Made by a program: the position numbers and the translations under genes
Assembly: GCA_040386295.1 (NCBI GenBank)
Contig: JAZKFR010000108.1
Span: 1-20,759, forward strand
DNA: 20,759 nt
Source of the DNA: JAZKFR01 sp040386295
GTDB taxonomy: Bacteria > Pseudomonadota > Gammaproteobacteria > Burkholderiales > Rhodocyclaceae
Direction: 5' to 3'
Notes under the pieces: model-generated
What the model saw: only the letters and a program-made list of their open reading frames with translations
Database searches by the model: none
Told to the model about the DNA's origin: nothing
Shown here: positions 8,165 through 14,783 of the stretch, one piece after another
How the letters are laid out: every line of letters starts with the position of its first letter
How positions within the stretch are numbered: position 1 is the first letter of the stretch

Positions 8165-8932
8165 CTACTGAGGCACGGGGGCTTTTGGGGGTTTTGTGGT
8201 TTTTGGTGTACGAGGTTTTTTAAACGGAGATTGCTCATTTGTGCTATCAGACGGTGCTGCGTACTTTGTGGGTTGCGCTAGAGGGCTGCTTGACGATGAG
8301 CTACCTTTCAGGCTTCTTTGCATTGCACTGTCTAGCGCGTTAACGTTTTCTGAAACATCGTGTTCTTTTTGTATCACCTCTTTGAGCCAGTTAATTCTTG
8401 CTACCCGCTCTTGCTCATCGCCCCGTTTGTAGAAAGCAAGCAAGGCAGCATCGAGCAGCTGTTCGAGCACAACATCTGCAAGGGTTGAATGGTTCTTCAT
8501 GAAAGAATCAAGTTTTGTGCCCAAACTCCCTCCAGGAAATTGCCTTCCAAACTTGTGATAAGCCCAGCGCGACTCAAGCATCAGGGTAGCGGGCAACTGC
8601 CCGATAACTTTCCCGGGAAAAGGATTGGGATTGCTTGACTGTGTACCTGTCAATGACAAACGATCTTCAAACGAACGGCATGGCAAGGCTGGTGCCCCCA
8701 GGATGAGTAGAGGAATACACGGATCAGCAGCACCCCAACCATCGCCTCTATGTTTTGGCGTTAAAGGAACGCTATCGTGGCCTGCGCCTAAAGACACCCG
8801 CACTGGCACACCGGAAGGGCTACGGAACACGGCTGCTGCTGGCGCTGGATTCTTTTCTTGCATAGCCTGCATTCCCTCAACAACACCTACACCAGGTGCC
8901 GCTGCAATACCTGAACTTGACACACCCCTCAT
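8165..8932 (-). CDS. Orphan protein of unknown function (255 residues)
   Basis: I do not recognise this protein. The gene looks real: the ATG is preceded by AAAGGAGGG eight bases upstream, an almost ideal Shine-Dalgarno, and the stop is followed by a strong intrinsic terminator. The N-terminal 60 residues are rich in Ser, Gly, Ala and Pro with no Sec signal peptide or lipobox. A region around 130-210 is predicted to be mainly helical (for example LADVVLEQLLDAALLAFYKR). A run of six serines follows, and the tail is basic and proline-rich (FKKPRTPKTTKPPKAP), resembling a nuclear-localisation or nucleic-acid-binding tail. There is no transmembrane segment. A secreted effector is one possibility given the disordered N-terminus, but no secretion system is visible nearby. 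It stands alone between its terminator and a divergent pseudogene. Confidence 0.7.
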   Translation of the reverse strand: MRGVSSSGIAAAPGVGVVEGMQAMQEKNPAPAAAVFRSPSGVPVRVSLGAGHDSVPLTPKHRGDGWGAADPCIPLLILGAPALPCRSFEDRLSLTGTQSSNPNPFPGKVIGQLPATLMLESRWAYHKFGRQFPGGSLGTKLDSFMKNHSTLADVVLEQLLDAALLAFYKRGDEQERVARINWLKEVIQKEHDVSENVNALDSAMQRSLKGSSSSSSPLAQPTKYAAPSDSTNEQSPFKKPRTPKTTKPPKAPVPQ

Positions 8933-9137
8933 GACACAAGCCCTCCTTTAGAAAAACACTCAAAAAAACACAAAGAAACGCGCTAGATCAAACAGAGAAG
9001 TGCAAACGAAGCATTTCAAACCGACCCGCAAGCTGGCTGCACTCGGCATAGGCAGGCGGACGAAAGACGTTAATGTGCATAGATTACGTCGCCGCCCTTG
9101 TATGCTTCTCTCTTTTACTTTTCCGCCACCTTTAAAA

Positions 9138-9696
9138 ATGAATGAAGCACACGCTGATTCACGGCCTTTTTCACCGACAGTAATCGGCATCGGCTCTTCT
9201 GCCGGGGGGATTGAGGCTTTGAGTCAGAGGGTGGTACGAGTGGTACATCTCGTAGATATCTCGCCTGAATCTACCTGATCGCACAGCGCATGTCGCCGGC
9301 GCGGCCGTAGCACGATGGCGGAAATTTTGTCACGCGCGACTCGGCTCCCGGTTTCCGCAGTTAGAGATGGCGCTGGCCCGCAGCGAAACATATTCACTTT
9401 GTACCGCCCGAATATAACTTGGTGTTTAACCAAAAACATTTTGGTTTATTGAACTCCACGCCAGAAAATTCACCTAAGCCATTGATCAATTTTTTTCAAC
9501 CTCTGGCCAAAACTCTTGGCGACAAGTAATCGGTATTATTTCTTCGGGCACGGGCTCAGACGGTGCGACGGATTGGCGCGTGATCAAAGCTGCTGGCGGC
9601 GTTATTTTTGCTCAAGCGCTCACCTTGCCGCTGGTGCTGCGTCACGTTTGCGCCAAAATGAGTCAATCGTACCGTTTGGTTTGTCGTCTTTTCTAG
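9138..9696 (+). pseudogene. Decayed CheB-type protein-glutamate methylesterase remnant
   Basis: Fragments of a CheB catalytic domain, as found alone or in CheB-CheR fusions, appear in order but in different frames. From the ATG at 9138: PTVIGIGSSAGGIEAL (the catalytic-serine motif), then VVHL near the expected catalytic histidine, then a TGA at 9276. In the same frame from 9315: MAEILSRATRLPVSAVRDGA. After a frameshift, from about 9386: HIHFVPPEYNLVFNQKHF and INFFQPLAKTLGD, ending in TAA at 9527. After another shift, from 9526: VIGIISSGTGSDGATDW (catalytic-aspartate motif) and VIKAAGGVIFAQ, ending at 9696. An intact gene would help reset chemoreceptors or a related sensory pathway. With at least two frameshifts, a stop and small indels it cannot make the enzyme. 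No CheR part is recognisable downstream. Confidence 0.85.
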
Positions 9697-9864
9697 CGAC
9701 TCGGCGCAGGCAAAACATAGCGCGCATAGAACATAATGTGAGCCAGACCGTACATACCCGCTGCATACCTTTTCCAGTTTCGACGACCCGCTGAACGGTT
9801 GTGAACGGATCGGCGAAAGGCTGATGCCGAGCGCTAGAGTAAGTTCTCAGCATTCTTCAGCGAC

Positions 9865-9879
9865 GCACTTCCATGGTGC
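9865..9879 (+). promoter_or_regulatory. Probable NtrC enhancer site
   Basis: GCACTTCCATGGTGC fits the dyad GCACCA-N3-TGGTGC at 10 of 12 defined positions. It is centred about 128 bp upstream of the predicted transcription start of the sigma-54 promoter, a usual enhancer distance. A second, half-conserved copy starts at 9911 (GCACCAAAGCGGGCT). Confidence 0.55.
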
Positions 9880-9973
9880 CTCGCTGAAAGTGAGCGCGCC
9901 AAGCTAGTGCGCACCAAAGCGGGCTGTGTTAAGGTCGCGTCGGCAATGTTTTGATTTATATTCCATTAACACC

Positions 9974-9989
9974 TGGCACAAATCGTGCT
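9974..9989 (+). promoter_or_regulatory. Sigma-54 (-24/-12) promoter for porin-glnK-amtB
   Basis: TGGCACAAATCGTGCT has GG at 9975-9976 and GC at 9987-9988 with the required ten bases between them. It matches the TGGCAC-N5-TTGCA consensus well. Transcription should start near 10000, giving a leader of about 45 bases before the porin ATG. Sigma-54 plus NtrC control is the established pattern for glnK-amtB in proteobacteria. Confidence 0.8.
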
Positions 9990-10001
9990 TTCTAAAGCAC
10001 G
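9984..10001. promoter_or_regulatory. Perfect inverted repeat overlapping the -12 element
   Basis: CGTGCTTT-CT-AAAGCACG has 8-bp arms and a 2-bp centre. The left arm includes the -12 GC of the sigma-54 promoter, and the right arm ends near the predicted start site. It could be an operator. With the following T-rich bases it could also act as a weak terminator for upstream readthrough. Confidence 0.4.
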
Positions 10002-10044
10002 CAGCTTTTTGCCTTTTTTCAACAAACCACCCCAGGAGTATTAG

Positions 10045-10881
10045 ATGAAAAAAACCCTGATCGCAGGCTTCCTGCTATCCGCTGTTGTCGCGCCTGTCAT
10101 GGCACAAACTGCAGCCCCAGCGTTAACCGGAAACGTTAGCCTGATCAGCGACTACCGTTTCCGTGGCATTGACCAAACCTTTGGTCGCCCGGCGCTGCAA
10201 GGCGGTCTCGACTATACCCACGCCAGTGGTTTATACCTCGGCAACTGGAACTCCAACGTTAGCTCAGGCGCTGGCTTTCCAGATGGCAACTTAGAAATGG
10301 ATTTCTACGGTGGCTATAAAGCAAACGTCGGCGACGTGGGTCTCGATGTCGGCGCAATTTACTACTACTACCCCGGCAGCGAAGCCAAAGTACTCGGCAC
10401 CAACGCCAAATCAGGCGCCGTCAACAACCAAGAAGTTTATGTTGGCGCTTCGTGGAAATTTTTGTCCCTGAAGTACTCGCTTTCTGTTGCCGATTACTTC
10501 TCGACGCGCGGCGTTGATTCAGCAGGCGCGCCCACCGGACAGTCGACACGAGGCAGCGGCTACTGGGATCTGAGCGCCAATTACGACCTAGGTGATGGCT
10601 GGGGCGTCAACGGCCACGTCGGTCAGCTTAGCTACAAAAACGTCGCTAACGGCGATTACACCGACTGGAAAATCGGCGTGACCAAGGACATCGGCGGCTG
10701 GATCGTCGGCGCTTCTTATGTGGACACGAACGCTAAAGGCAGCTGTAGCGGTGCTTCTGGCAATCAACCTTATTGCTTAAACAGTACCAACACTGTGAAC
10801 GGTAATGACATAAACAGAGGCAGCAGAACCACCGACGCGGGCAAAGGCATCGGCATCGTTTCACTCAGCCACTCGTTCTAA
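10045..10881 (+). CDS. TorF-family putative outer-membrane porin
   Basis: A 278-residue outer-membrane beta-barrel. Residues 1-20 form a signal peptide (MKKTLIAGFLLSAVVAPVMA). The mature protein begins with the family's characteristic SDYRFRGIDQTFGRPALQGG segment, continues with alternating aromatic-rich strands, and ends in phenylalanine (SLSHSF), as outer-membrane barrel proteins do. Two cysteines near residues 233-243 may form a disulfide. AGGAG at 10034-10038 sets the ATG at 10045. It is the first gene after a sigma-54 promoter and is followed by glnK and amtB. I infer that it brings ammonium or small nitrogen compounds across the outer membrane when nitrogen is scarce; the family itself has no firm function that I know of. 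Confidence 0.85.
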   Translation: MKKTLIAGFLLSAVVAPVMAQTAAPALTGNVSLISDYRFRGIDQTFGRPALQGGLDYTHASGLYLGNWNSNVSSGAGFPDGNLEMDFYGGYKANVGDVGLDVGAIYYYYPGSEAKVLGTNAKSGAVNNQEVYVGASWKFLSLKYSLSVADYFSTRGVDSAGAPTGQSTRGSGYWDLSANYDLGDGWGVNGHVGQLSYKNVANGDYTDWKIGVTKDIGGWIVGASYVDTNAKGSCSGASGNQPYCLNSTNTVNGNDINRGSRTTDAGKGIGIVSLSHSF

Positions 10882-10900
10882 TTCAACTTTCGCTTAAATC

Positions 10901-10920
10901 AAGGGGGCTTTTGCCCCCTT
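10901..10920 (+). terminator. Hairpin between porin and glnK (attenuator-like)
   Basis: AAGGGGGC-TTTT-GCCCCCTT forms a perfect 8-bp stem about 20 bp after the porin stop. It lacks a real T tract (GTGACTTGG follows), so termination would be partial at most. It may instead stabilise the porin message end and set the ratio of porin to GlnK-AmtB. Confidence 0.55.
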
Positions 10921-10937
10921 GTGACTTGGAGCTCAAC

Positions 10938-11276
10938 ATGAAACTGGTTACTGCCATCATCAAGCCCTTTAAGCTTGACGAAGTTCGCGAAGCCTTGTCC
11001 GCCATTGGCGTGCAAGGAATTACAGTTACAGAAGTTAAAGGCTTTGGCCGTCAGAAAGGGCACACCGAGCTATACCGAGGCGCCGAATACGTCGTTGATT
11101 TTCTACCCAAAATCAAAATTGAGGCGGCGGTTAAAGACGAGATCGTCGAACAAGTCATCGAAGCCATCGAGAAATCAGCCAGCACCGGGAAAATCGGCGA
11201 CGGCAAAATTTTTGTCACCAACATCGAACAAGTTATCCGCATCCGCACCGGCGAAACCGGTGAGGAAGCCCTCTGA
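10938..11276 (+). CDS. glnK: Nitrogen regulatory PII protein GlnK
   Basis: A 112-residue PII signal protein. It senses 2-oxoglutarate and ATP/ADP, is uridylylated by GlnD when nitrogen is short, and otherwise binds and blocks AmtB. It starts with MKLVTAIIKPFKLDEVREAL. The T-loop holds the modified tyrosine at residue 51 (GHTELYRGAEYVVDFLPK), and the C-terminal part has the ATP-binding KIGDGKIFV segment. Length is exactly as expected. The ATG at 10938 is chosen because GGAG at 10928-10931 lies six bases before it and the family's N-terminus begins here. amtB follows after 11 bp, the classic glnK-amtB pair, which favours GlnK over GlnB. Confidence 0.95.
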   Translation: MKLVTAIIKPFKLDEVREALSAIGVQGITVTEVKGFGRQKGHTELYRGAEYVVDFLPKIKIEAAVKDEIVEQVIEAIEKSASTGKIGDGKIFVTNIEQVIRIRTGETGEEAL

Positions 11277-11287
11277 GGGAGCGCACC

Positions 11288-12790
11288 ATGAGACGTATTT
11301 TTGCAAGCCTAGCGCTGCTCGGCGCACTGAGCCTGAGCGCGCCAGTTTGGGCAGAAGACACCGCAGCTGCGGTCGTCAGCACGCCGGTCACCGCTACGGC
11401 AGAAGCTGCTGGTTCTGTTGCTAGCCCAGCTATGGCAGCAGCAACGCCAGACGCCAGCGCTGCGCCAGCAGCCGCTGCCCTGGTCGCCAACAAAGGAGAT
11501 AACGCCTGGCTGATGGTCTGCGCTGCGCTGGTGATTCTGATGTGCATCCCTGGCTTAGCGCTGTTTTACGGCGGCTTGGTTCGCTCGAAGAACATGCTGT
11601 CGGTGCTGATGCAGGTGTTTGTTACCTTCTCTTTGATCAGTGTGTTGTGGGTCATCTACGGTTATTCGCTGGCGTTCACTGAAGGCGGTGCGTTTATCGG
11701 CGTTCTCGACAAGCTGTTTTTGAAAGGCATCACCGTAGACTCAGTCGTCGCCACCTTCTCCAAAGGCGTCGTCGTTTCAGAATTTGCCTACGTCGTTTTC
11801 CAGGGCGCTTTTGCCGCCATTACCTGCGCACTGATCGTTGGCGCTTTCGCTGAACGCGCGAAGTTCTCAGCGGTTCTCGTGTTCATGGTGATTTGGTTCA
11901 CTTTCTCGTATCTGCCGATGGCGCATATGGTTTGGTACTGGGCGGGGCCTGACGCGTATATCGATGCCGCTGCGGGTGAAAAAGCAGGTTTAACCGCAGG
12001 CTATCTGTTCCAAAAAGGCGCGCTTGACTTTGCCGGCGGTACGGTCGTGCATATCAACGCAGCGATGGCCGGCCTGGTGGGTGCGTTTATGATCGGTAAA
12101 CGCGTTGGTTATGGTCGTGAATCAATGGCGCCGCATAGTTTGACCTTGACCATGATCGGCGCTTCTTTGCTCTGGTTTGGTTGGTTTGGTTTTAACGCAG
12201 GCTCAGCGCTGGAAGCCAGCGGTGGCGCTGCTTTAGCCATGGTCAACACCTGGGTTGCGACGGCTGCGGCTGCTTTATCTTGGATGTTCGCGGAGTGGCT
12301 ATTCAAAGGCAAACCTTCGATGCTCGGCGCAGCTTCTGGCGCGGTTGCTGGTTTGGTGGCGATTACTCCGGCGGCAGGCTTTGTCGGCGTCATTGGCGGT
12401 ATCGTGATCGGGTTGTTGGCTGGTGTCGTCTGCCTCTGGGGCGTTAGCGGTCTGAAACGCTTGTTGGGCGCGGACGATACGCTTGATGTCTTTGGCGTGC
12501 ATGGCGTCGGCGGCATTCTCGGCGCCATCTTGACGGGCGTCTTCGCAGCGCCCTCGCTGGGCGGCACCGGCGTTTATGACTACGTGGCCAACAAGGTAGC
12601 CGACTACGACATGATGGCTCAGGTCACTAGCCAACTATGGGCGGTTGGTACGGTCGTGATCTGGTCTGGCCTTGTCGCGCTGATCGCTTACAAAATCGTT
12701 GATCTCTTCATCGGCTTGCGTGTGCCAGAAGAAGAAGAGCGCGAAGGGCTCGATATTGCTGCACACGGCGAAACTGCTTACGTGCAATAA
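11288..12790 (+). CDS. amtB: Ammonium channel AmtB
   Basis: A 500-residue inner-membrane ammonium transporter. Residues 1-22 are a signal peptide (MRRIFASLALLGALSLSAPVWA). An Ala-rich periplasmic stretch of about 45 residues follows, longer than in E. coli AmtB. About eleven membrane segments start at residue 72. Conserved features include PGLALFYGGLVR, the FQGAFAAITCALIVGAFAER segment, AHMVWYW at the substrate site, and the twin histidines of the pore, H255 (GTVVHINA) and H405 (FGVHGVGG). The cytoplasmic tail is acidic (VPEEEEREGLD). GAGGGA at 11275-11280 overlaps the glnK stop and serves the ATG at 11288. Co-transcribed with glnK; flux is expected to be blocked by unmodified GlnK. Confidence 0.96.
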   Translation: MRRIFASLALLGALSLSAPVWAEDTAAAVVSTPVTATAEAAGSVASPAMAAATPDASAAPAAAALVANKGDNAWLMVCAALVILMCIPGLALFYGGLVRSKNMLSVLMQVFVTFSLISVLWVIYGYSLAFTEGGAFIGVLDKLFLKGITVDSVVATFSKGVVVSEFAYVVFQGAFAAITCALIVGAFAERAKFSAVLVFMVIWFTFSYLPMAHMVWYWAGPDAYIDAAAGEKAGLTAGYLFQKGALDFAGGTVVHINAAMAGLVGAFMIGKRVGYGRESMAPHSLTLTMIGASLLWFGWFGFNAGSALEASGGAALAMVNTWVATAAAALSWMFAEWLFKGKPSMLGAASGAVAGLVAITPAAGFVGVIGGIVIGLLAGVVCLWGVSGLKRLLGADDTLDVFGVHGVGGILGAILTGVFAAPSLGGTGVYDYVANKVADYDMMAQVTSQLWAVGTVVIWSGLVALIAYKIVDLFIGLRVPEEEEREGLDIAAHGETAYVQ

Positions 12791-13119
12791 ATTGAGACCG
12801 AGCACGGCAAAATAGGTGCCGCAGCTTTAGCGCAGGAACCACGGGGGAAGCAAGACCCCCAAGTACGATTCCCCGGTTCCAGCCTTAAAGTGCATCATGG
12901 CTAACTGATCAATGGGCGCTCTAGTGGCGCCCATTGATTTTTTGTTTTGGGCTTTCTGCTTCAGCTTATTTTCGTGCTTACTTTCGGATTTTCTCGGCAA
13001 TTTTGAACGCAGCATTGCAGTCAGCTGACGAAGCGATTATCCTGGCGCGCTGCGTTGGCTTGCTAATGTTTAGCTACCCCCGTTTCTGTCTCTCAACACA
13101 ATCCACAAGGAGCAATACC
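12791..13119 (+). other. amtB 3' region and upstream region of the peroxiredoxin gene
   Basis: No protein gene is evident here. The first half can form successive hairpins: CGGCA/TGCCG (12805-12821), then GGAACC/GGTTCC (12835-12880) enclosing GGGGG/CCCCC (12843-12860). It ends in the terminator at 12908-12943. The second half should contain the peroxiredoxin promoter. I see no clear sigma-70 boxes and no four-part OxyR site. Confidence 0.5.
12908..12943 (+). terminator. Strong intrinsic terminator after amtB
   Basis: ATCAATGGGCG pairs with CGCCCATTGAT (11 bp, extendable by one C-G pair) around a nine-base loop, followed by a run of six T (12938-12943). It ends the porin-glnK-amtB transcript, or a small RNA made from its 3' region. 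Confidence 0.9.
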
Positions 13120-13722
13120 ATGGCCGTTCTCGTTGGCAAATCAGCCCCCGACTTCACTGCAAGCGCCGTTATGGGCAACAACGAAATCAAGGAATACCGT
13201 TTCTCAGAAGCAACTAAAGGCAAATATGCAGTGGTTTTTTTCTACCCGCTCGATTTCACTTTCGTTTGCCCGTCAGAACTGATCGCCTTTGACCACCGCT
13301 TGGCCGAATTCAAACAACGCGGTGTTGAAGTCATTGGCGTCTCGATTGATTCGCAATTTACGCATCTGGCCTGGAAAAATACGGCCATCGACAAAGGTGG
13401 TATCGGCCAAGTGCAATACCCTTTGATCGCTGACATCAAACATGAAATCTGCCGCGCCTACGATGTTGAGTTTGCTGCCGCCGGCGTCGCTTTTCGCGGT
13501 TCTTTCTTGATCGACAAAGCGGGTGTTGTTCGCCACCAAGTGGTTAACGACCTGCCCTTAGGGCGCAATATCGACGAAATGTTGCGCATGATCGATGCGC
13601 TGCAATTTACTGAAGAGCATGGCGAAGTGTGCCCTGCGGGCTGGAGCAAAGGCAAAGCCGGGATGAAAGCATCTGGCGCAGGCGTGGCCGAATATCTGGC
13701 AGAACACGCAAAGAGCCTTTAA
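13120..13722 (+). CDS. Typical 2-Cys peroxiredoxin (AhpC/Tsa, Prx1 type)
   Basis: A 200-residue thiol peroxidase that reduces hydrogen peroxide and alkyl peroxides in the cytoplasm. The peroxidatic Cys50 lies in PLDFTFVCPSE, with Thr47 and Arg126 completing the active site. The resolving Cys171 lies in HGEVCPAGW. The start at 13120 is set by AAGGAG at 13107-13112; the frame is open further upstream but without family similarity. The length suits the thioredoxin-linked Prx1 group rather than E. coli AhpC (187 residues), and no ahpF is adjacent. It has a GGIG loop but YL in place of the YF tail motif that, with GGLG, marks peroxide-sensitive enzymes, so it may resist over-oxidation better. It stands alone between a terminator and a convergent gene. 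Confidence 0.93.
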   Translation: MAVLVGKSAPDFTASAVMGNNEIKEYRFSEATKGKYAVVFFYPLDFTFVCPSELIAFDHRLAEFKQRGVEVIGVSIDSQFTHLAWKNTAIDKGGIGQVQYPLIADIKHEICRAYDVEFAAAGVAFRGSFLIDKAGVVRHQVVNDLPLGRNIDEMLRMIDALQFTEEHGEVCPAGWSKGKAGMKASGAGVAEYLAEHAKSL

Positions 13723-13743
13723 TACATTGATTTTGTGAGAAAT

Positions 13744-13767
13744 CTGTGCGGAAAATTACCCGCACAG
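13744..13767. terminator. Hairpin between convergent genes, possible bidirectional terminator
   Basis: CTGTGCGG (13744-13751) pairs with CCGCACAG (13760-13767) around an eight-base loop. A second CCGCACAG at 13773-13780 offers an alternative arm. The T tracts on either side are short, so efficiency is uncertain. It lies between the peroxiredoxin stop and the end of the opposing cyclase-FHA gene. Confidence 0.5.
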
Positions 13768-13818
13768 TCTCCCCGCACAGTCGTTTCATTCTGATTGAGG
13801 ATGGACGCCTAAAACCCC

Positions 13819-14736
13819 TCAAAGACACTCAAATTGCGCAATGTCGGCATCTTGGCTAGCAGCTGAGACGGCAAAGCAAATCAATCCCTTACCGTACAAG
13901 CGCATTTCTTCGTGCCGCAGCAAACGCTCCGCCTCAGCACCCAAAGTGACGAAGGTGCCATTAGCGCTTGCATCGATCAAGACTAATTCTGCCCCACGCC
14001 GCTCAATCCTCGCGTGCGCACGCGAGGCACGCTGATCTCGCACAATGAGATGGCAATCGAGCTGCCGCCCAATGTTAAAAACCTCTTGCTCGGGCTCCAT
14101 CGCGATGATTTTATCGGCGTAGCGCAACAGCAATTTGGGGCGATCCCTACCCACGCCTGAGCGCATTAAATTGCCCGAAACGCTAGCTGTCTTATGCTCG
14201 TTAGGCACGTCGGATTTTCGCCAGGGAATCTCGAACAGCCTGAGACCGCCTTGCTGTGTTGAGCTTAGCGAATCGCTCTGCCTGAGGGCAAGCGTGCAGG
14301 CTTGCAAGCTTGGCGAAAACAGCGCGCGCGTTTGTTGATCGACCAGAATCTGCCCCGCCGTCGCCAAACGTGCTAGAGAAACAGCACCATCCACGCTGGC
14401 GCCAAATAACTCGTCACCTTCGGCACGCCCTTCGTCTTGTTTTAAGCCAACCCGTAAGGCAAGTTTGACCCCCGAAACCGGCGGTAAAGCATCAATCCTT
14501 TTCTGAATCTCAATACCAGCCAAAGCCGTTGCTTCGGCGCTATCGAACAAGGCCAGCACTTCGTTATCGACTCTTTTGGCCAAACGACCATGGCAACTTT
14601 CAATGACGCGGTGCATGCGTTTGAGGCAACGCTCAACGGCATGGCTCGTCTCGGCTCGACCAATTCTCTCTTGCAAACGTTCGCTGCCCAAAATATCAGC
14701 AAAGAGGACTGACAACGTCTGTTGTTCTCTGACCAT
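13819..14736 (-). CDS. Class III cyclase-like domain fused to FHA domain, catalytic site degenerate
   Basis: A 305-residue cytoplasmic signalling protein. Residues about 5-150 resemble a class III adenylate/guanylate cyclase domain: VLFADILGSERL with the first metal aspartate (D14), and GASVDGAVSLARLATAGQILV. Residues about 203-292 form an FHA domain, which binds phosphothreonine peptides: FNIGRQ (G223, R224), ASRAHARIE (S238, R239, H241) and SANGTFV (N259, G260). In the cyclase part, the usual K-x-x-G-D segment reads KRVDNEVLALF, so the second metal aspartate is Asn58, and the usual VNxAAR segment has Asp for Asn. It may therefore be a non-catalytic, partner-binding cyclase fold. ATG at 14734-14736, 47 bp after ttcA; probably the last gene of this minus-strand cluster. 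Confidence 0.85.
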   Translation of the reverse strand: MVREQQTLSVLFADILGSERLQERIGRAETSHAVERCLKRMHRVIESCHGRLAKRVDNEVLALFDSAEATALAGIEIQKRIDALPPVSGVKLALRVGLKQDEGRAEGDELFGASVDGAVSLARLATAGQILVDQQTRALFSPSLQACTLALRQSDSLSSTQQGGLRLFEIPWRKSDVPNEHKTASVSGNLMRSGVGRDRPKLLLRYADKIIAMEPEQEVFNIGRQLDCHLIVRDQRASRAHARIERRGAELVLIDASANGTFVTLGAEAERLLRHEEMRLYGKGLICFAVSAASQDADIAQFECL

Positions 14737-14783
14737 GCGTTTTAACCTTTTATATTTTCACGCGCAACTGAATGCCCATGCCG

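Larger units (their letters stand above)
9697..10044 (+). other. Control region upstream of torF-like-glnK-amtB
   Basis: No gene is visible between the cheB remnant and the porin. Positions 9697-9850 may be further decayed sequence with no recognisable homology. The rest carries an NtrC-like site (9865-9879), a GCACCA half-site (9911-9916), a sigma-54 promoter (9974-9989) and an inverted repeat (9984-10001), followed by a T-rich leader and the porin ribosome binding site. Confidence 0.7.

Noticed and set aside
9000..9278. A short intact gene at the start of the cheB-like region
   Set aside because: The recognisable CheB motifs continue after the stop in the same and other frames, so this is only the first piece of the remnant.
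12795..12943. A known riboswitch class (cyclic-di-AMP, cobalamin or cyclic-di-GMP)
   Set aside because: Compared from memory with these consensus patterns, only scattered short matches appear and the conserved cores are missing.
12934..13119. N-terminal extension of the peroxiredoxin
   Set aside because: The extra 62 residues have no family similarity, and a clear AAGGAG precedes the ATG at 13120.
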